Source of the DNA: Erysipelotrichaceae bacterium
GTDB taxonomy: Bacteria > Bacillota_I > Bacilli_A > RFN20 > CAG-826
Length of the DNA stretch: 64,000 bases
NCBI GenBank assembly: GCA_015058945.1
Contig: SVBF01000012.1
Location: 1 to 64,000, forward strand
Direction: 5' to 3'
The position numbers were made by a program, and so were the translations under genes. A model generated the notes under the pieces. That model saw nothing but the letters and a program-made list of their open reading frames with translations. It did no database searches and was not told where the DNA came from. Shown here piece by piece: positions 1 to 12,642 of this stretch (position 1 is the stretch's first letter; each line of letters starts with the position of its first letter).

Positions 1-254
1 ACGACGAGGCAAATCTCGTGGTTGCGGCTCGTGTCTTTGCAGACTTCGCAAAGCTCGTCTTCGGTATAAAGCCCGCAAATCGGGCACCGATGCACACGGT
101 TTTTGGCGTCTTCGATCGCTTTGGCGAATTCAAAAGCGTCTTCTTTGCGCATCTCGAAGACACTGGAAGCCATGCGCTCGGCGGAGCGGGTTCCGATGCC
201 GGGGAGTTTGCGGAAAGACTCAACTAAAGCGGTATAAGAGGGAAGGTCCTTCAT
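1..254 (-). CDS. recR: Recombination mediator RecR (5' part only)
   Basis: Only the first 84 codons are present; the gene runs off the left edge. The visible N-terminus starts MKDLPSYTALVESFRKLPG and carries the helix-hairpin-helix 'LPGIGTRSAERMA' followed by the four-cysteine zinc finger CPICG...CEVC, both diagnostic of RecR. RecR works with RecO (or RecF) to load RecA at single-strand gaps. The start ATG shares one base with the TAA stop of ybaB (TAATG), so translation is probably coupled, and the order dnaX-ybaB-recR is the conserved one in Bacillota. The Toprim domain lies outside the window. Confidence 0.95.
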   Translation of the reverse strand, partial: MKDLPSYTALVESFRKLPGIGTRSAERMASSVFEMRKEDAFEFAKAIEDAKNRVHRCPICGLYTEDELCEVCKDTSRNHEICLV

Positions 255-553
255 TAGAAGAGGCCGGTCTTGCCGGTGACTTTCTCCTCGATGGCTTGGT
301 TCTCTTCCTCGATCTGCTCCAGAAGCTCGTTGAAGGCGAGGGTGATGGTCTCGGAAAGCATGTCCGCGTTCTCGGGATCGAGGGCGTCCTTATCAATGAT
401 GAGTTCCTTGACCGTGCGGTTGCCAAGCATAGTAAGCTCGACCATGCCGTTTTTGGAGACGTGGAATTCTTTCTCATCGAGGGCCGCATGGGCTTTTTGG
501 AGTTCGCGCTGCATGCGTTGCGCGTTCATGAGCATCTGCTGCATCTGGTTCAT
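254..553 (-). CDS. ybaB: YbaB/EbfC family nucleoid-associated protein
   Basis: A 99-residue protein, the usual length of the family, with the typical Met/Gln-rich first helix (MNQMQQMLMNAQRMQREL) and a central beta region 'VELTMLGNRTVKELIID'. Family members are dimeric DNA-binding proteins associated with the nucleoid; a precise role in this organism cannot be read from sequence. It sits 4 bp after dnaX and overlaps recR by one base, so it belongs to a single leftward operon. Confidence 0.93.
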   Translation of the reverse strand: MNQMQQMLMNAQRMQRELQKAHAALDEKEFHVSKNGMVELTMLGNRTVKELIIDKDALDPENADMLSETITLAFNELLEQIEEENQAIEEKVTGKTGLF

Positions 554-557
554 GGTG

Positions 558-2504
558 TTACCTCCTCTTTGGCAGATTCAATATGACTTCGGATGGGTCG
601 GGAAGCTTCCCGATTTGCTTTAAGGCGAAATAGTTCTTTTGGCAGCGGTTGGAGTCGTTGCGGTCCAGGCCGTAGATGAAGACCCGTTTGCCGAGAATGG
701 TCGCGATGGTTTCCGAGAGGATCTGTTGGTTTTCCTCAAGGTTGGCTTTGTCGCGTTGACGGGTGAAGTTGAAGTTGATGAGCAACGCGTCCTCACAGAG
801 GCAGAACGGCCTGCCTTCAGCAAGCAACGCCGCCGCGGCGCCATACTTCGCGTCGAACTGTAGCATGGAAAGCTCGTCCCACCGCTCAAACAAAGCTTGG
901 CGTTGTGGCTTGTACTTGGGACCCAGGACCATGATGCTCGTGATGGTGTCGTCATCGAGGGTGACGGTCGTGCCTTCGGCATGCAACGGATTCTTCTCGG
1001 AAGAAACAGGCTGCTTCTCTTCTTTGGGCTTTTCGGAGAAGATCGGCTCAAGCGGCTTCCTTTCCACGGGTTTCTCCGCAGGTTTCTCCACGGGTTTCTC
1101 CTCGACGGCCGGCTTGATCGGCTCTGGCGCGGGCGCGGGCTCTTCTTTGGCCTCTTCCTCCAAAAGCCAATCCGGCGGGGTCGTGCCGTCATAAACCTCT
1201 TGCTCGTCAGCGGGGGCGGCAGGGGTTTCGATAACGACGGGTCTTTCCGGTTCCTTAATCTCGGCCGGAGCCTCTTCTTGCTTCGGAGTGGCGGGCTCTG
1301 GCTTTGTTTCGATGACCGGCTCAGGCTCCGGTTTTGGTTCCGGTTTTGGTTCAAATTTCGGCTCGGGCTTCTTTTCTTCGACCGGTTTGACCGGGGCGGG
1401 GGCGGCGTGAATTGCGTCCGGCGCGTTCGAGAAGAGCGAGGAAAGGCGGATCAAGGTAAGTTCGAATAGGGAACGAAGGTTGCCGACGGATTTCGAATCG
1501 GCTTGGCATTTGATCAGGATGTCGATCATCGCGTTCGCCTTTTCGGAGTCGATCCGTTCGATAAGGGACGCGATGTCCTTTTCCGAGGAGGCCTGCAATA
1601 AGGAAGCTTTGCCTGTTTTGGCATAGACCAAGCAATCTTTGAGAATATCAAGCAAAGCTTGGATGAGACGCTTGATGTCGATGCCCGAGGATAGGAATTC
1701 TTCCGCTAGGGCAAGGACGGGACTTACGTCACCTTCGGACACGAGGCTAAGCAAACGGCACTTTTGGGCCGTAGAAGTTAAGCCAAACACATCGAGGACA
1801 TCCTTTTCCTTTAACTGGTTTCCACCATAGGCGAGAGCCTGGTCCAAGATGGACAATGCGTCGCGCATGCCGCCGTCGGCGAGGTCGATCACATCCTCAA
1901 GGGCGGCGTCTTCGTAAGGAACGCCTTCACGTTTAAGGATCCAAACGAGTTTCTCGCGGATGTCTTTGGCGTCGATTTTGGCAAAATCGTACCTCTGGCA
2001 ACGGGAGACGATGGTGGGCAGAACCTTAAAAGGTTCCGTCGTCGCCAAGATGAAGATGACGTGCTCGGGCGGTTCCTCCAATGTCTTAAGAAGGGCGTTG
2101 AAGGCGCCGGGAGACATCATGTGGACTTCGTCGATGATATAGATTTTGTATTTGCCTTTGATCGGGGCGTAGCGAACTTTGTCGATGAGGTCGCGGACCT
2201 GTTCGACGCCGTTATTGCTCGCCGCGTCGATCTCGATGACGTCCGGATGAGAAGAGGAGTTCATCGCAAGACAGTTGGAGCAATGGTTGCATTGATGACC
2301 CAAACCCTCCTCGCAGTTCAAAGCCTTGGCAAAAAGGCGCGCCATGGAGGTTTTGCCGGTGCCGCGGGGGCCACAGAAGAGGTAAGCGTGGGCGATTTTG
2401 TTGTTTTCGATCGCGTTGCGCATCGTGCGGACGATGGAACGCTGGCCGGCGACTTCGTCAAAGGTACTCGGCCGGTATTTGTTGTAGAGTGCTTTGTATG
2501 CCAT
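558..2504 (-). CDS. dnaX: DNA polymerase III subunit tau/gamma
   Basis: 648-residue clamp-loader ATPase. Walker A GPRGTGKTS is at residues 45-53, zinc-module cysteines at 64, 72, 75 and 78, Walker B 'IIDEVHMMS' near 120, and the sensor/arginine-finger 'SRCQRYDF' near 170. After the domain III helices (to about residue 365) comes a long Pro/Glu/Lys-rich linker (about 370-520) and a C-terminal domain (about 525-648) that would contact the polymerase. I saw no A-rich slippery run that would argue for a frameshifted gamma form, so only tau is predicted. First gene of dnaX-ybaB-recR. No Shine-Dalgarno precedes the ATG; see the -10 entry. Confidence 0.97.
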   Translation of the reverse strand: MAYKALYNKYRPSTFDEVAGQRSIVRTMRNAIENNKIAHAYLFCGPRGTGKTSMARLFAKALNCEEGLGHQCNHCSNCLAMNSSSHPDVIEIDAASNNGVEQVRDLIDKVRYAPIKGKYKIYIIDEVHMMSPGAFNALLKTLEEPPEHVIFILATTEPFKVLPTIVSRCQRYDFAKIDAKDIREKLVWILKREGVPYEDAALEDVIDLADGGMRDALSILDQALAYGGNQLKEKDVLDVFGLTSTAQKCRLLSLVSEGDVSPVLALAEEFLSSGIDIKRLIQALLDILKDCLVYAKTGKASLLQASSEKDIASLIERIDSEKANAMIDILIKCQADSKSVGNLRSLFELTLIRLSSLFSNAPDAIHAAPAPVKPVEEKKPEPKFEPKPEPKPEPEPVIETKPEPATPKQEEAPAEIKEPERPVVIETPAAPADEQEVYDGTTPPDWLLEEEAKEEPAPAPEPIKPAVEEKPVEKPAEKPVERKPLEPIFSEKPKEEKQPVSSEKNPLHAEGTTVTLDDDTITSIMVLGPKYKPQRQALFERWDELSMLQFDAKYGAAAALLAEGRPFCLCEDALLINFNFTRQRDKANLEENQQILSETIATILGKRVFIYGLDRNDSNRCQKNYFALKQIGKLPDPSEVILNLPKRR

Positions 2505-2513
2505 TAGATGAAA

Positions 2514-2519
2514 TTATAA
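2514..2519 (-). promoter_or_regulatory. -10 element of dnaX, close to the start codon
   Basis: The minus strand reads TATAAT here, with only 9 bases between it and the dnaX ATG. Transcription would start 2-3 bases before the ATG, giving a leaderless or near-leaderless mRNA; consistent with this there is no Shine-Dalgarno. The -35 is poor. Confidence 0.5.
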
Positions 2520-2583
2520 CGGCCAAGCGCGCGACTTCCTAGGGTCTAATCATAGATTAGTTATCGTTTTATACCCGCTCACT

Positions 2584-2596
2584 CTAATGCTATAAT
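2584..2596 (+). promoter_or_regulatory. Extended -10 promoter of the prfA operon
   Basis: TGCTATAAT (extended -10, TATAAT at 2591-2596) lies 21 bases before the prfA ATG. It is divergent from the dnaX promoter; the two share a 113-bp intergenic region. Confidence 0.6.
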
Positions 2597-2617
2597 GCGC
2601 AGCGGTAGGTTCGAAAC

Positions 2618-3709
2618 ATGGAAGAATCGATGAGAAAACGGCTTGAAGCCACCAAAACGCGTTATCAACAACTCGAAAACGAGCTTGGCAAAGAAGACGC
2701 CGCGAACGATTTGGCGTCGTTCACCAAGATGACCAAAGAGCAGGCGGATCTCCGTCAAGCTTATGAGGCATACCTTATTTATTTAAAGGCGGAACAAGAC
2801 GTCGCCGATTCGTTTGAGATGGAAAACTCGGGCGATCCCGAACTCGCCGAATTCGCCAAGGAGACCCGTAAGGAAGCTCAGGAAAAGATGGAGCGCCTCG
2901 AAGAGGAATTCAAAGTCATCCTGTTGCCCAAGGATCCTAATGACGACAAGAACATCATAGTCGAAATCCGTGGCGCGGTCGGCGGGGACGAAGCCAACAT
3001 CTTCGCAGGTGACCTCTTCCGCATGTATTCCAAATACGCCGAAAAGCAGGGCTGGAAAATCCAACTCCTCGACGCTTCTTTGGGCGCCTCTGGCGGTTAT
3101 TCCTCTGTTTCGTTCATGATCAAAGGCGATTCGGTTTATTCCAAACTTAAGTTTGAATCCGGCGCCCATCGCGTTCAACGCGTCCCGAAGACCGAGGCCA
3201 GCGGTCGCATCCATACCTCCACGGCGACGGTTCTCGTCATGCCCGAGGCAAAGGAAGTCGACGTTCAGATCAACCCCTCGGATTTGAAGATCGATACGTA
3301 TCACTCCCAAGGCGCGGGCGGACAAAACGTCAACAAGACCGAATCCGCGGTTCGCATCACCCATATCCCCACCGGCATCGTCGCGGCCTGCCAGACCGAA
3401 AAGGCCCAGCTCCAAAACAAAGAGATCGCGATGCAGATGATTCGCGCGAAGGTCTTTGCCTTCTTCCAGGAACAGGAAGACGCCAAACGCGCGACGGAAC
3501 GCAAATTGAAGGTCGGCACCGGCGAACGCTCGGAAAAGATCCGCACCTATAACTACCCGCAAAACAGGGTCACCGATCACCGCGTCGGCTATACCATCAA
3601 CCAGCTCGACCGCGTCATGGAGGGCGAACTCGATTCGATCATTGAGGCGCTCATCCACTTCGACCAAGAACAAAAGCTCCTCGAGCAGGAAAAGGAAACG
3701 AATGCCTAA
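2618..3709 (+). CDS. prfA: Peptide chain release factor 1
   Basis: 363 residues. The GGQ peptidyl-hydrolysis motif ('GAGGQNVNK', about residue 232-240) and the RF1-type codon-recognition tripeptide region '[15 protein letters not shown]' (PxT, reading UAA/UAG) identify RF1 rather than RF2, which here is encoded at 10554. Start chosen at the first ATG behind TAGG; an alternative ATG at 2630 with GGAAG before it is possible. The stop overlaps prmC, whose product methylates this factor. Confidence 0.97.
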   Translation: MEESMRKRLEATKTRYQQLENELGKEDAANDLASFTKMTKEQADLRQAYEAYLIYLKAEQDVADSFEMENSGDPELAEFAKETRKEAQEKMERLEEEFKVILLPKDPNDDKNIIVEIRGAVGGDEANIFAGDLFRMYSKYAEKQGWKIQLLDASLGASGGYSSVSFMIKGDSVYSKLKFESGAHRVQRVPKTEASGRIHTSTATVLVMPEAKEVDVQINPSDLKIDTYHSQGAGGQNVNKTESAVRITHIPTGIVAACQTEKAQLQNKEIAMQMIRAKVFAFFQEQEDAKRATERKLKVGTGERSEKIRTYNYPQNRVTDHRVGYTINQLDRVMEGELDSIIEALIHFDQEQKLLEQEKETNA

Positions 3710-4547
3710 GATTTACGAGACCTACCTCGCCGCGATGAATAACGGCAAGGAACATGGTGTCACCTCCCAGGAAATCCGCACCCTGATCGCCTATGAAATG
3801 GGCTATCCCGAGCCAATCGACACTTTGTATCACAAAGACGAAGAATTCACCAAAATCGAGCAATTCCAAGTCGATTTTGCAAAGTTATTGCAGGGAATGC
3901 CCGTGGAATATGTGATTAATCAGGCCTCATTTTTGCATACGAAGCTATATGTCGACCCACGTGTCTTAATTCCGAGAATGGAGACGGAGGAACTCGTCGC
4001 GAACCTCTCCGAACGCATCACGGACTATTACGATCCCCGTAACTATTTGGTCTGCGCGGACATCGGCACAGGGTCCGGCGCGATCCTATGCGCCCTCCGC
4101 CCGCTTTTCCCCAATTGGGTGCTCCTCGGCAGCGATCTTTCGGAGCAAGCCTTGGAAGTCGCGAAGAAGAACGTCAAAGATAATGGGGTGCGCGCCACGT
4201 TAATGCAGGGGCGTAGCCTCGAACCCTATATCGCGACTAAGACCAACCTGGATATCATCGTTTCTAACCCGCCCTATATCGTCAATAAGGACGAGGTTCA
4301 GGACTCGGTGAAGAACTATGAGCCGGAGGAGGCGCTTTATCTCGATAAGGAACACTCGGTGTACGAGGAGATTTTCCGCGACCATCAAAAGGTCAAAAAG
4401 GGCTCGCTGCTCATGATGTTTGAAATCGGATATGACCTCGAGGAATATCTGACCGACCTCATGAAGCGGTATCTCAAGGACTACGACTACGAATTCATCA
4501 AAGACCTGAACGGCCTCACCCGTTTCCTGTTAGTCTTTTGTAGGTAG
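3702..4547 (+). CDS. prmC: Release factor glutamine methyltransferase PrmC
   Basis: 281 residues; SAM-dependent methyltransferase that modifies the Gln of the GGQ motif in RF1/RF2. Visible features are the N-terminal helical substrate domain, the SAM motif '[10 protein letters not shown]' and the signature NPPY ('IVSNPPYIV', about residue 190) that clamps the glutamine. The ATG lies 8 bp inside the end of prfA behind AGGAAA, the conserved prfA-prmC coupling. Confidence 0.95.
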   Translation: MPKIYETYLAAMNNGKEHGVTSQEIRTLIAYEMGYPEPIDTLYHKDEEFTKIEQFQVDFAKLLQGMPVEYVINQASFLHTKLYVDPRVLIPRMETEELVANLSERITDYYDPRNYLVCADIGTGSGAILCALRPLFPNWVLLGSDLSEQALEVAKKNVKDNGVRATLMQGRSLEPYIATKTNLDIIVSNPPYIVNKDEVQDSVKNYEPEEALYLDKEHSVYEEIFRDHQKVKKGSLLMMFEIGYDLEEYLTDLMKRYLKDYDYEFIKDLNGLTRFLLVFCR

Positions 4548-4555
4548 GTGATCAT

Positions 4556-5599
4556 ATGGAAACCAAATGCATTGAGTGGAAAGACGCTAGCTTAGCCAAA
4601 GATGCGCTTCTAAACGGCGAAGTGGCGCTTTTCCCAACCGAAACCGTATATGGCATCGCGGCCATTCCGACGAGCGAAGAAGCGGTCGACGCCTTAAGGA
4701 AAGCCAAAGGAAGGCCGGACAACAAACCATTCACCTTGATGTGCTCCAGTTTGGCCCAAGTCGTGCAATATTGTGAAGTGAATGCGGGCATCTCCGAGGC
4801 GATGAAGCGTTTCATGCCAGGCCAAGTCACCTTCCTCCTCCGCGGGCGAAAGGGCATTTCCCCGCTCATTGATTTAGGGACGGGCGTCGTGGGCGTACGC
4901 GTTCCGGATAGCCAAGAGGTGTTGGGTCTCATCGACTCGATCGGATCGCCGCTACTCGTTTCCAGCGCGAACCGTTCCGGCATGGCTCCCGCGCTAAACT
5001 TCGGACAGGCCAAAGAGATTTTCGAGGGATACGTGCCACTAATTATTAAAGGCGATTGCGTTTCCGACGTGCCCTCCACCATCGTGGATTTCACCAAAGA
5101 AGAACCCAAATTGATCCGCCAAGGAACGGTCGGATTCGAGGAAATACTTCACGCGTTCAACGAAGGCAAAAAGACGATTGCCATCGGCAGCGACCATGGC
5201 GGTTTCCTTTATAAGGAAGCCATCGCGAAACATTTGAAAGAGAACGGCTATTCCGTCATCGATTGTGGCTGCCCTTCGACTTCCAGCGTCGACTACCCGC
5301 TTTATGGAAAAGAAGTAGGCCGCCTCGTCGCCGACAAAAAGGCGGAGTTTGGCGTCGTGGTCTGCACTTCGGGAATCGGCATTTCCATCGCCGCGAACAA
5401 AATACCTGGTATCAGGTGCGGTCTCGCCTACGATGACGTCGTCGCGGGCAAGATGCGCGAACATAACGACGCAAACGTCGTTGCCTTTGGGCAAAAGTAC
5501 ATGTCCATCGAAGATGTGCTGCGTCGTCTGGATATTTTCCTGACTGAGAAATTCTCCGTCGAGGAGAAACATCATCGCCGGGTCGACGAAATCGAATAA
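4556..5599 (+). CDS. Fused YrdC/Sua5-type tRNA threonylcarbamoyl-AMP synthase and ribose-5-phosphate isomerase B
   Basis: 347 residues with two complete domains. Residues 1-200 are a YrdC domain: 'ALFPTETVYG', 'KAKGRPDNKPF' and 'SSANRSG', which make threonylcarbamoyl-AMP from Thr, bicarbonate and ATP for the t6A tRNA modification. Residues 203-347 are an RpiB domain: 'IAIGSDHGGF', 'SVDYPLYG', the catalytic-cysteine loop 'CTSGIGISIAANKIPGIR' near 270 and 'REHNDANVVAFG'. In many Bacillota the two genes are separate neighbours, so a fusion is a natural outcome. There is no stop or frameshift between the domains. Strong ribosome site TAGGTAGGTG. The fusion itself is seen; metabolic coupling is not implied. 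Confidence 0.93.
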   Translation: METKCIEWKDASLAKDALLNGEVALFPTETVYGIAAIPTSEEAVDALRKAKGRPDNKPFTLMCSSLAQVVQYCEVNAGISEAMKRFMPGQVTFLLRGRKGISPLIDLGTGVVGVRVPDSQEVLGLIDSIGSPLLVSSANRSGMAPALNFGQAKEIFEGYVPLIIKGDCVSDVPSTIVDFTKEEPKLIRQGTVGFEEILHAFNEGKKTIAIGSDHGGFLYKEAIAKHLKENGYSVIDCGCPSTSSVDYPLYGKEVGRLVADKKAEFGVVVCTSGIGISIAANKIPGIRCGLAYDDVVAGKMREHNDANVVAFGQKYMSIEDVLRRLDIFLTEKFSVEEKHHRRVDEIE

Positions 5600-5640
5600 G
5601 TTTTTGATCCAAAACAGGTCTTTGCCGCCTATATGTAGGT

Positions 5641-6807
5641 GTGAAAGACCTTTTTGTTTGCCCTAGATGTGGAAATAAGGACCCGGAATACATCGGGACG
5701 AAGAACGGCAAGCCATATTGTCGGCGATGCATCAGTTTTGCCGGAGAGCCTGTCGTCTCCGGACCGACGAAACCGAAAAACGTCGTTTTGGATTTGGCTT
5801 ATAGCCTTTCAAAGGAGCAAAAGGAGTTGTCGGACCAAATCATCCTCAATTTCAAAGCGGGCATCGATACCCTCGTTTATGCGGTGTGCGGTTCGGGAAA
5901 AACCGAGATTTCCTATGGCGTCATCGCTTATGCGATGGCTAAAGGGTTGAATGTCGGTTTCGCCTTGCCTCGCCGCGACGTCGTCATCGAGTTGTTCCAT
6001 CGCCTCAAGGAAGCCTTTCCGAACAACAGCATCGTCGCCGTATATGGCTCCCACACGAGGACGTTAAAAGGCGACTGTATCATCTTGACCACCCACCAGC
6101 TATATCGATATCCGAAATACTTTGACTTGCTCGTGATGGACGAAATCGATGCGTTCCCGTTCAAAGGAGACGAGACCTTGATCGCTTTCTATAAACGCTC
6201 CCTCCGCGGCCATTGCGTCATGATGAGCGCGACGCCATCCAAGGATATCGTCCGCGAGTATCGAAAACCCGGTCGCGACATGCTTTCCCTTCGCACCCGT
6301 TATCACAAGAAACCGATACCCGTCCCCAAGGCACGGATCAGCTTTGGCCCTTGGAAGTACGTGACGCTGATCCAAAAACTTCGCGAGTACGGAAAGAAAA
6401 AGAAGCAGTGCTTGGTCTTTGTTCCGTCGGTCTCGATGGCGGAAAGCCTGTTTCGCTTCGTTCGCCTTTTCGTAAAGGGCGGGAATTACGTCTCTTCAAA
6501 GCGCGACGGCAGACCAGAGATCATCCAAGCGTTCAAGGAAAGGAAATACGCCTATCTCATTACCACCGCGGTACTCGAGCGCGGGGTGACGATCCGCGAC
6601 CTCCAGGTCATCGTCTTCGGGTCGGATAACCGGATTTACGATTCTGCCGCGCTCATCCAAATCGCGGGTAGGGCAGGGCGAAAGGCCGACGCTCCAAAAG
6701 GGGAGGTTTTGTTCTTGGCGAATGAGGAGACTAAGGGGATGAAAGATGCGATCAAAGAAATCCGTTATTGCAACACCTTCCTGCAAAGTGTGCCATCGAA
6801 AAATTGA
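5641..6807 (+). CDS. comFA: ComFA-like DNA translocase/helicase
   Basis: 388 residues with a GTG start. An N-terminal four-cysteine zinc finger (CPRC...CRRC) is followed by a superfamily-2 helicase core: Walker A 'VCGSGKTE', Walker B 'VMDEIDAFPF', motif III 'SATPS', and a C-terminal lobe with 'QIAGRAGRK'. ComFA drives uptake of single-stranded DNA in competent Bacillota. The reading frame of comFC begins inside its 3' end, the usual comFA-comFC coupling. No other com gene is in the window, so whether the organism is transformable cannot be judged. Confidence 0.9.
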   Translation: MKDLFVCPRCGNKDPEYIGTKNGKPYCRRCISFAGEPVVSGPTKPKNVVLDLAYSLSKEQKELSDQIILNFKAGIDTLVYAVCGSGKTEISYGVIAYAMAKGLNVGFALPRRDVVIELFHRLKEAFPNNSIVAVYGSHTRTLKGDCIILTTHQLYRYPKYFDLLVMDEIDAFPFKGDETLIAFYKRSLRGHCVMMSATPSKDIVREYRKPGRDMLSLRTRYHKKPIPVPKARISFGPWKYVTLIQKLREYGKKKKQCLVFVPSVSMAESLFRFVRLFVKGGNYVSSKRDGRPEIIQAFKERKYAYLITTAVLERGVTIRDLQVIVFGSDNRIYDSAALIQIAGRAGRKADAPKGEVLFLANEETKGMKDAIKEIRYCNTFLQSVPSKN

Positions 6808-7399
6808 ACAAAATTCGCTTTTTTCTTTGATTTTTGCGGAGAAAACGATTTGCATTCGGTGCTTTTTTGCGTTGAAACCGCGCTGGGTCACACGCCGCTT
6901 TGGCAAGGTAAAAGTCCACTGGCTCTACCCTTATGAAGAGGCGTTTCAAAACCTGCTTTACCTCTACAAAGGATGCGGTGACATCGAGCTCTCGACCGTC
7001 TTCCTCGAACGCGTCAAACCCTACCTTAGACTGCGTTATTTTCGCCATGTCATCATCCCTGCCCCCTCCGCGGAAAAGCGCATCGCCGAGCGTGGCTATG
7101 ACCATGTCCCGTTGATCTTTCAGGGCATTGGGAAAGGCATCGTCCACGCCATCGTCAAAACCTCGGACGTCAAGCAAAGCGACCAGAACAAAGAGGGGCG
7201 AAAGAGGATTGGCAACTACCTCGCCCTGCTACCAAAAGTGAACATCTCCGGAGAACGCATCCTCTTTGTTGACGACGTCATGACCACCGGCTCAACGGTT
7301 CGTGCCTGCTTGAGGCTTTTACGGAAACTGCGTCCAAAATCCATTGAGGTTTTCGTGCTGGCGAAAGTGGGGAAAAAAGACCACGTCGGCTCCTCGTAA
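6746..7399 (+). CDS. comFC: ComFC/GntX-type phosphoribosyltransferase-fold protein
   Basis: 217 residues. N-terminal CxxC...CxxC zinc finger (CKVC / CIRC), then a type-I phosphoribosyltransferase fold with the PRPP loop 'ILFVDDVMTTGSTV' (about 172-185) and 'PAPSAEKRIAERGYDH'. It overlaps comFA by 62 bp. The start is supported by TAAGGGGAT about 8 bases upstream. ComFC interacts with ComFA in transformation; the enzymatic activity of the family is unproven. Confidence 0.9.
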   Translation: MRSKKSVIATPSCKVCHRKIEQNSLFSLIFAEKTICIRCFFALKPRWVTRRFGKVKVHWLYPYEEAFQNLLYLYKGCGDIELSTVFLERVKPYLRLRYFRHVIIPAPSAEKRIAERGYDHVPLIFQGIGKGIVHAIVKTSDVKQSDQNKEGRKRIGNYLALLPKVNISGERILFVDDVMTTGSTVRACLRLLRKLRPKSIEVFVLAKVGKKDHVGSS

Positions 7400-7431
7400 T
7401 GCATGCATTTATGCGACGCGCGCTCGCTTTA

Positions 7432-7460
7432 TTGCCCGCGAGATAACTAGATGATATGAT
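7432..7460 (+). promoter_or_regulatory. Promoter of the secA operon
   Basis: TTGCCC (7432-7437), 17-bp spacer, TATGAT (7455-7460). It is followed by AAGGAGAGA and the GTG start of secA. A small inverted repeat ATGCAT...ATGC lies between comFC and this promoter. Confidence 0.7.
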
Positions 7461-7492
7461 TTACGGGCACTTTTGAGTAAGGAGAGAGAATT

Positions 7493-10549
<3,057 letters not shown>

Positions 10550-10553
10550 CCCC

Positions 10554-11666
10554 ATGAGAGAGCTTGTCGAATTAAAACAAAAAGCGACCGAGCTCGGACG
10601 CTTGGTCAATCAGCTCGGCGACTCCCTCGACCTTCCGAAAATTCGCGCCGAGGTCGCCTCGCTTGAGGCCAAGCAAAACGAGGACGGTTTTTGGGATGAC
10701 CCCAATTCCGCGAAAGTGGTCATGGCCCGTTACTCCGCGCTAACGAATAAGCTGGGCGTGTATGAAAAATCCATGGCGTCCTATCGCGATATCACCGACT
10801 TACTCGCCGAAGCTTCGGAAAAAGACGAGGAGATGCTCGAACTCATTTTCTCCATGGAAGAAGATCTTGGAAAAGAATGCGAAGACCTTCGCCATAAATT
10901 GCTTTTCTCCGGCGAATACGACGCCTTGAACTGCACCTTGGAAATCCATCCGGGCGCCGGCGGAACCGAAGCGCAGGATTGGGCCCAAATGCTTTTGCGC
11001 ATGTATGGCCGTTTCTGCGAACGCAATAACTTCAAACTTCAGGTCCTCGATATTGAGGAAGGCGACGAGGCTGGCATCAAATCCGCGACGATCAAAATCT
11101 GCGGACAAGATGCCTATGGCTCGATGAAAGGGGAGAAGGGCGTTCACCGTTTGGTGCGCATTTCGCCTTTCGACGCCGCGGCCAGACGTCACACAAGCTT
11201 TGCTTCGGTCAACGTCATTCCCGAATTCGGCGCGATCAGCGACATCGAAATCGACCCCAAGGATTTGCGTGTCGACACGTATCGTTCCGGCGGCGCAGGC
11301 GGCCAAAACGTCAACAAAGTCTCTTCGGCCGTGCGTATCACCCACATACCCACCGGAATCGTCGTTCAATGTCAGGTCGAACGTTCACAGCTCATGAACA
11401 AAGCGACCTGTATGTCCATGCTTACCGACCTCCTCATGCAGCGCAAACTCGAGGAAAGAGACCGTGAACTCAAGTCGATCCAGGGTGAGCAAAAGAACAT
11501 CGAATGGGGCAGCCAGATCCGCAGCTATGTCTTCCAGCCCTACACCATGGTGAAAGACCATCGCACCGATTATCAAACCGGCGACGTCAACGGCGTCATG
11601 GACGGGGACATCCTTCCCTTCATTTATGCGTATTTAGAATCCGAGGCGAGGAATAATGCGGGATAA
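10554..11666 (+). CDS. prfB: Peptide chain release factor 2
   Basis: 370 residues, full length in one frame: the programmed +1 frameshift (in-frame UGA after CUU) that autoregulates RF2 in many bacteria is absent. The RF2 codon-recognition tripeptide is SPF ('[17 protein letters not shown]') and the hydrolysis motif is GGQ ('GAGGQNVNK'). It reads UAA/UGA. It starts 4 bp after secA and its last 11 bases overlap the next gene. Confidence 0.97.
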   Translation: MRELVELKQKATELGRLVNQLGDSLDLPKIRAEVASLEAKQNEDGFWDDPNSAKVVMARYSALTNKLGVYEKSMASYRDITDLLAEASEKDEEMLELIFSMEEDLGKECEDLRHKLLFSGEYDALNCTLEIHPGAGGTEAQDWAQMLLRMYGRFCERNNFKLQVLDIEEGDEAGIKSATIKICGQDAYGSMKGEKGVHRLVRISPFDAAARRHTSFASVNVIPEFGAISDIEIDPKDLRVDTYRSGGAGGQNVNKVSSAVRITHIPTGIVVQCQVERSQLMNKATCMSMLTDLLMQRKLEERDRELKSIQGEQKNIEWGSQIRSYVFQPYTMVKDHRTDYQTGDVNGVMDGDILPFIYAYLESEARNNAG

Positions 11667-12642
11667 AAAGGCAGTCCTAAAACTGGTTCACCATTACATT
11701 TTGATCACCATCGGATGCTTCGTCCTCGCTTTTGGCGACGCGGCGTTCATTTCCCCATTAGGGCTCGTCACCGGTGGCGTTTTGTCCATCGGCGTCATCG
11801 CGCAACATTTCATCAATCTGGCCGGCAGCGACTTTTATGTCGTCGACATCGTCACCTGGGGCGTGCAGATTTTGTTGCTGGGCGTCAGCTTTCTCTTCCT
11901 GGGCAAGAAATTCACGTTGCGTTCGCTGTTTGCGACGTTGATTTACCCTGCCTTCTTCACGATACTGATCCGTGTCCCGATGATCGGATCCCAAAGCGTT
12001 GGGAATTACATCGCCCGTTATTTCATCAGCGATCCCAAGGATTACGGTTTGATCACCCTTGCCGCTTTGGCGGGCGGTGCGCTTATCGGCGCTGGGGTAG
12101 GCATTTGCTACCATGGCGGCGGTTCCACCGGCGGGCTTGACGTGATTTCGGTCATCGTCGCGAAGAAGACGCCGGTCAGGGAAGCGACAAGTGCCTTTAT
12201 CATGGATGGCCTTCTCGTGATCATTGGCATGATTTGCATGCGCGACGTCGTGAGCGGCATCATTGGCGTGCTCGGCGCTTTTGCTTGCGCCATCGGCGTC
12301 CAATACGTCTACGTCAACACCGCTTCCTTCGTCATCGCGGACATCATTTCTTCGGAGACGGAGAAAATCCAAACCTATGTGCATGAGACGATGGACCGCG
12401 CGACCACCGTCATCGATGTGACCGGTGGCTATAGTGGCGAATCGAAGAAAATCCTTCGCGTCGCCTTTTCCAAACGTGAATTATCTGCCTTCCGAACCTT
12501 CATCGGTCAGGTCGATCCCAGGGCGTTTGTGACCTTTACCCAAGCCTCCATGATCAACGGTGAAGGCTTTGATCCTCTCGTATCGAAAACCACGATAGAT
12601 TTCGCGAAAAAGAACTCAAAGGACGAGGATTTGCATGGATAA
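11656..12642 (+). CDS. YitT family integral membrane protein (DUF161/DUF2179)
   Basis: 328 residues: five to six hydrophobic segments in the first 200 residues (Gly-rich '[27 protein letters not shown]' region, a hallmark of the YitT family) and a C-terminal soluble DUF2179-type domain (about 215-310). Family members are Bacillota membrane proteins of unknown transport function. The ATG is inside the 3' end of prfB and its own stop overlaps uvrB by 8 bp, so prfB-yitT-uvrB are co-transcribed. Confidence 0.88.
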   Translation: MRDKKAVLKLVHHYILITIGCFVLAFGDAAFISPLGLVTGGVLSIGVIAQHFINLAGSDFYVVDIVTWGVQILLLGVSFLFLGKKFTLRSLFATLIYPAFFTILIRVPMIGSQSVGNYIARYFISDPKDYGLITLAALAGGALIGAGVGICYHGGGSTGGLDVISVIVAKKTPVREATSAFIMDGLLVIIGMICMRDVVSGIIGVLGAFACAIGVQYVYVNTASFVIADIISSETEKIQTYVHETMDRATTVIDVTGGYSGESKKILRVAFSKRELSAFRTFIGQVDPRAFVTFTQASMINGEGFDPLVSKTTIDFAKKNSKDEDLHG

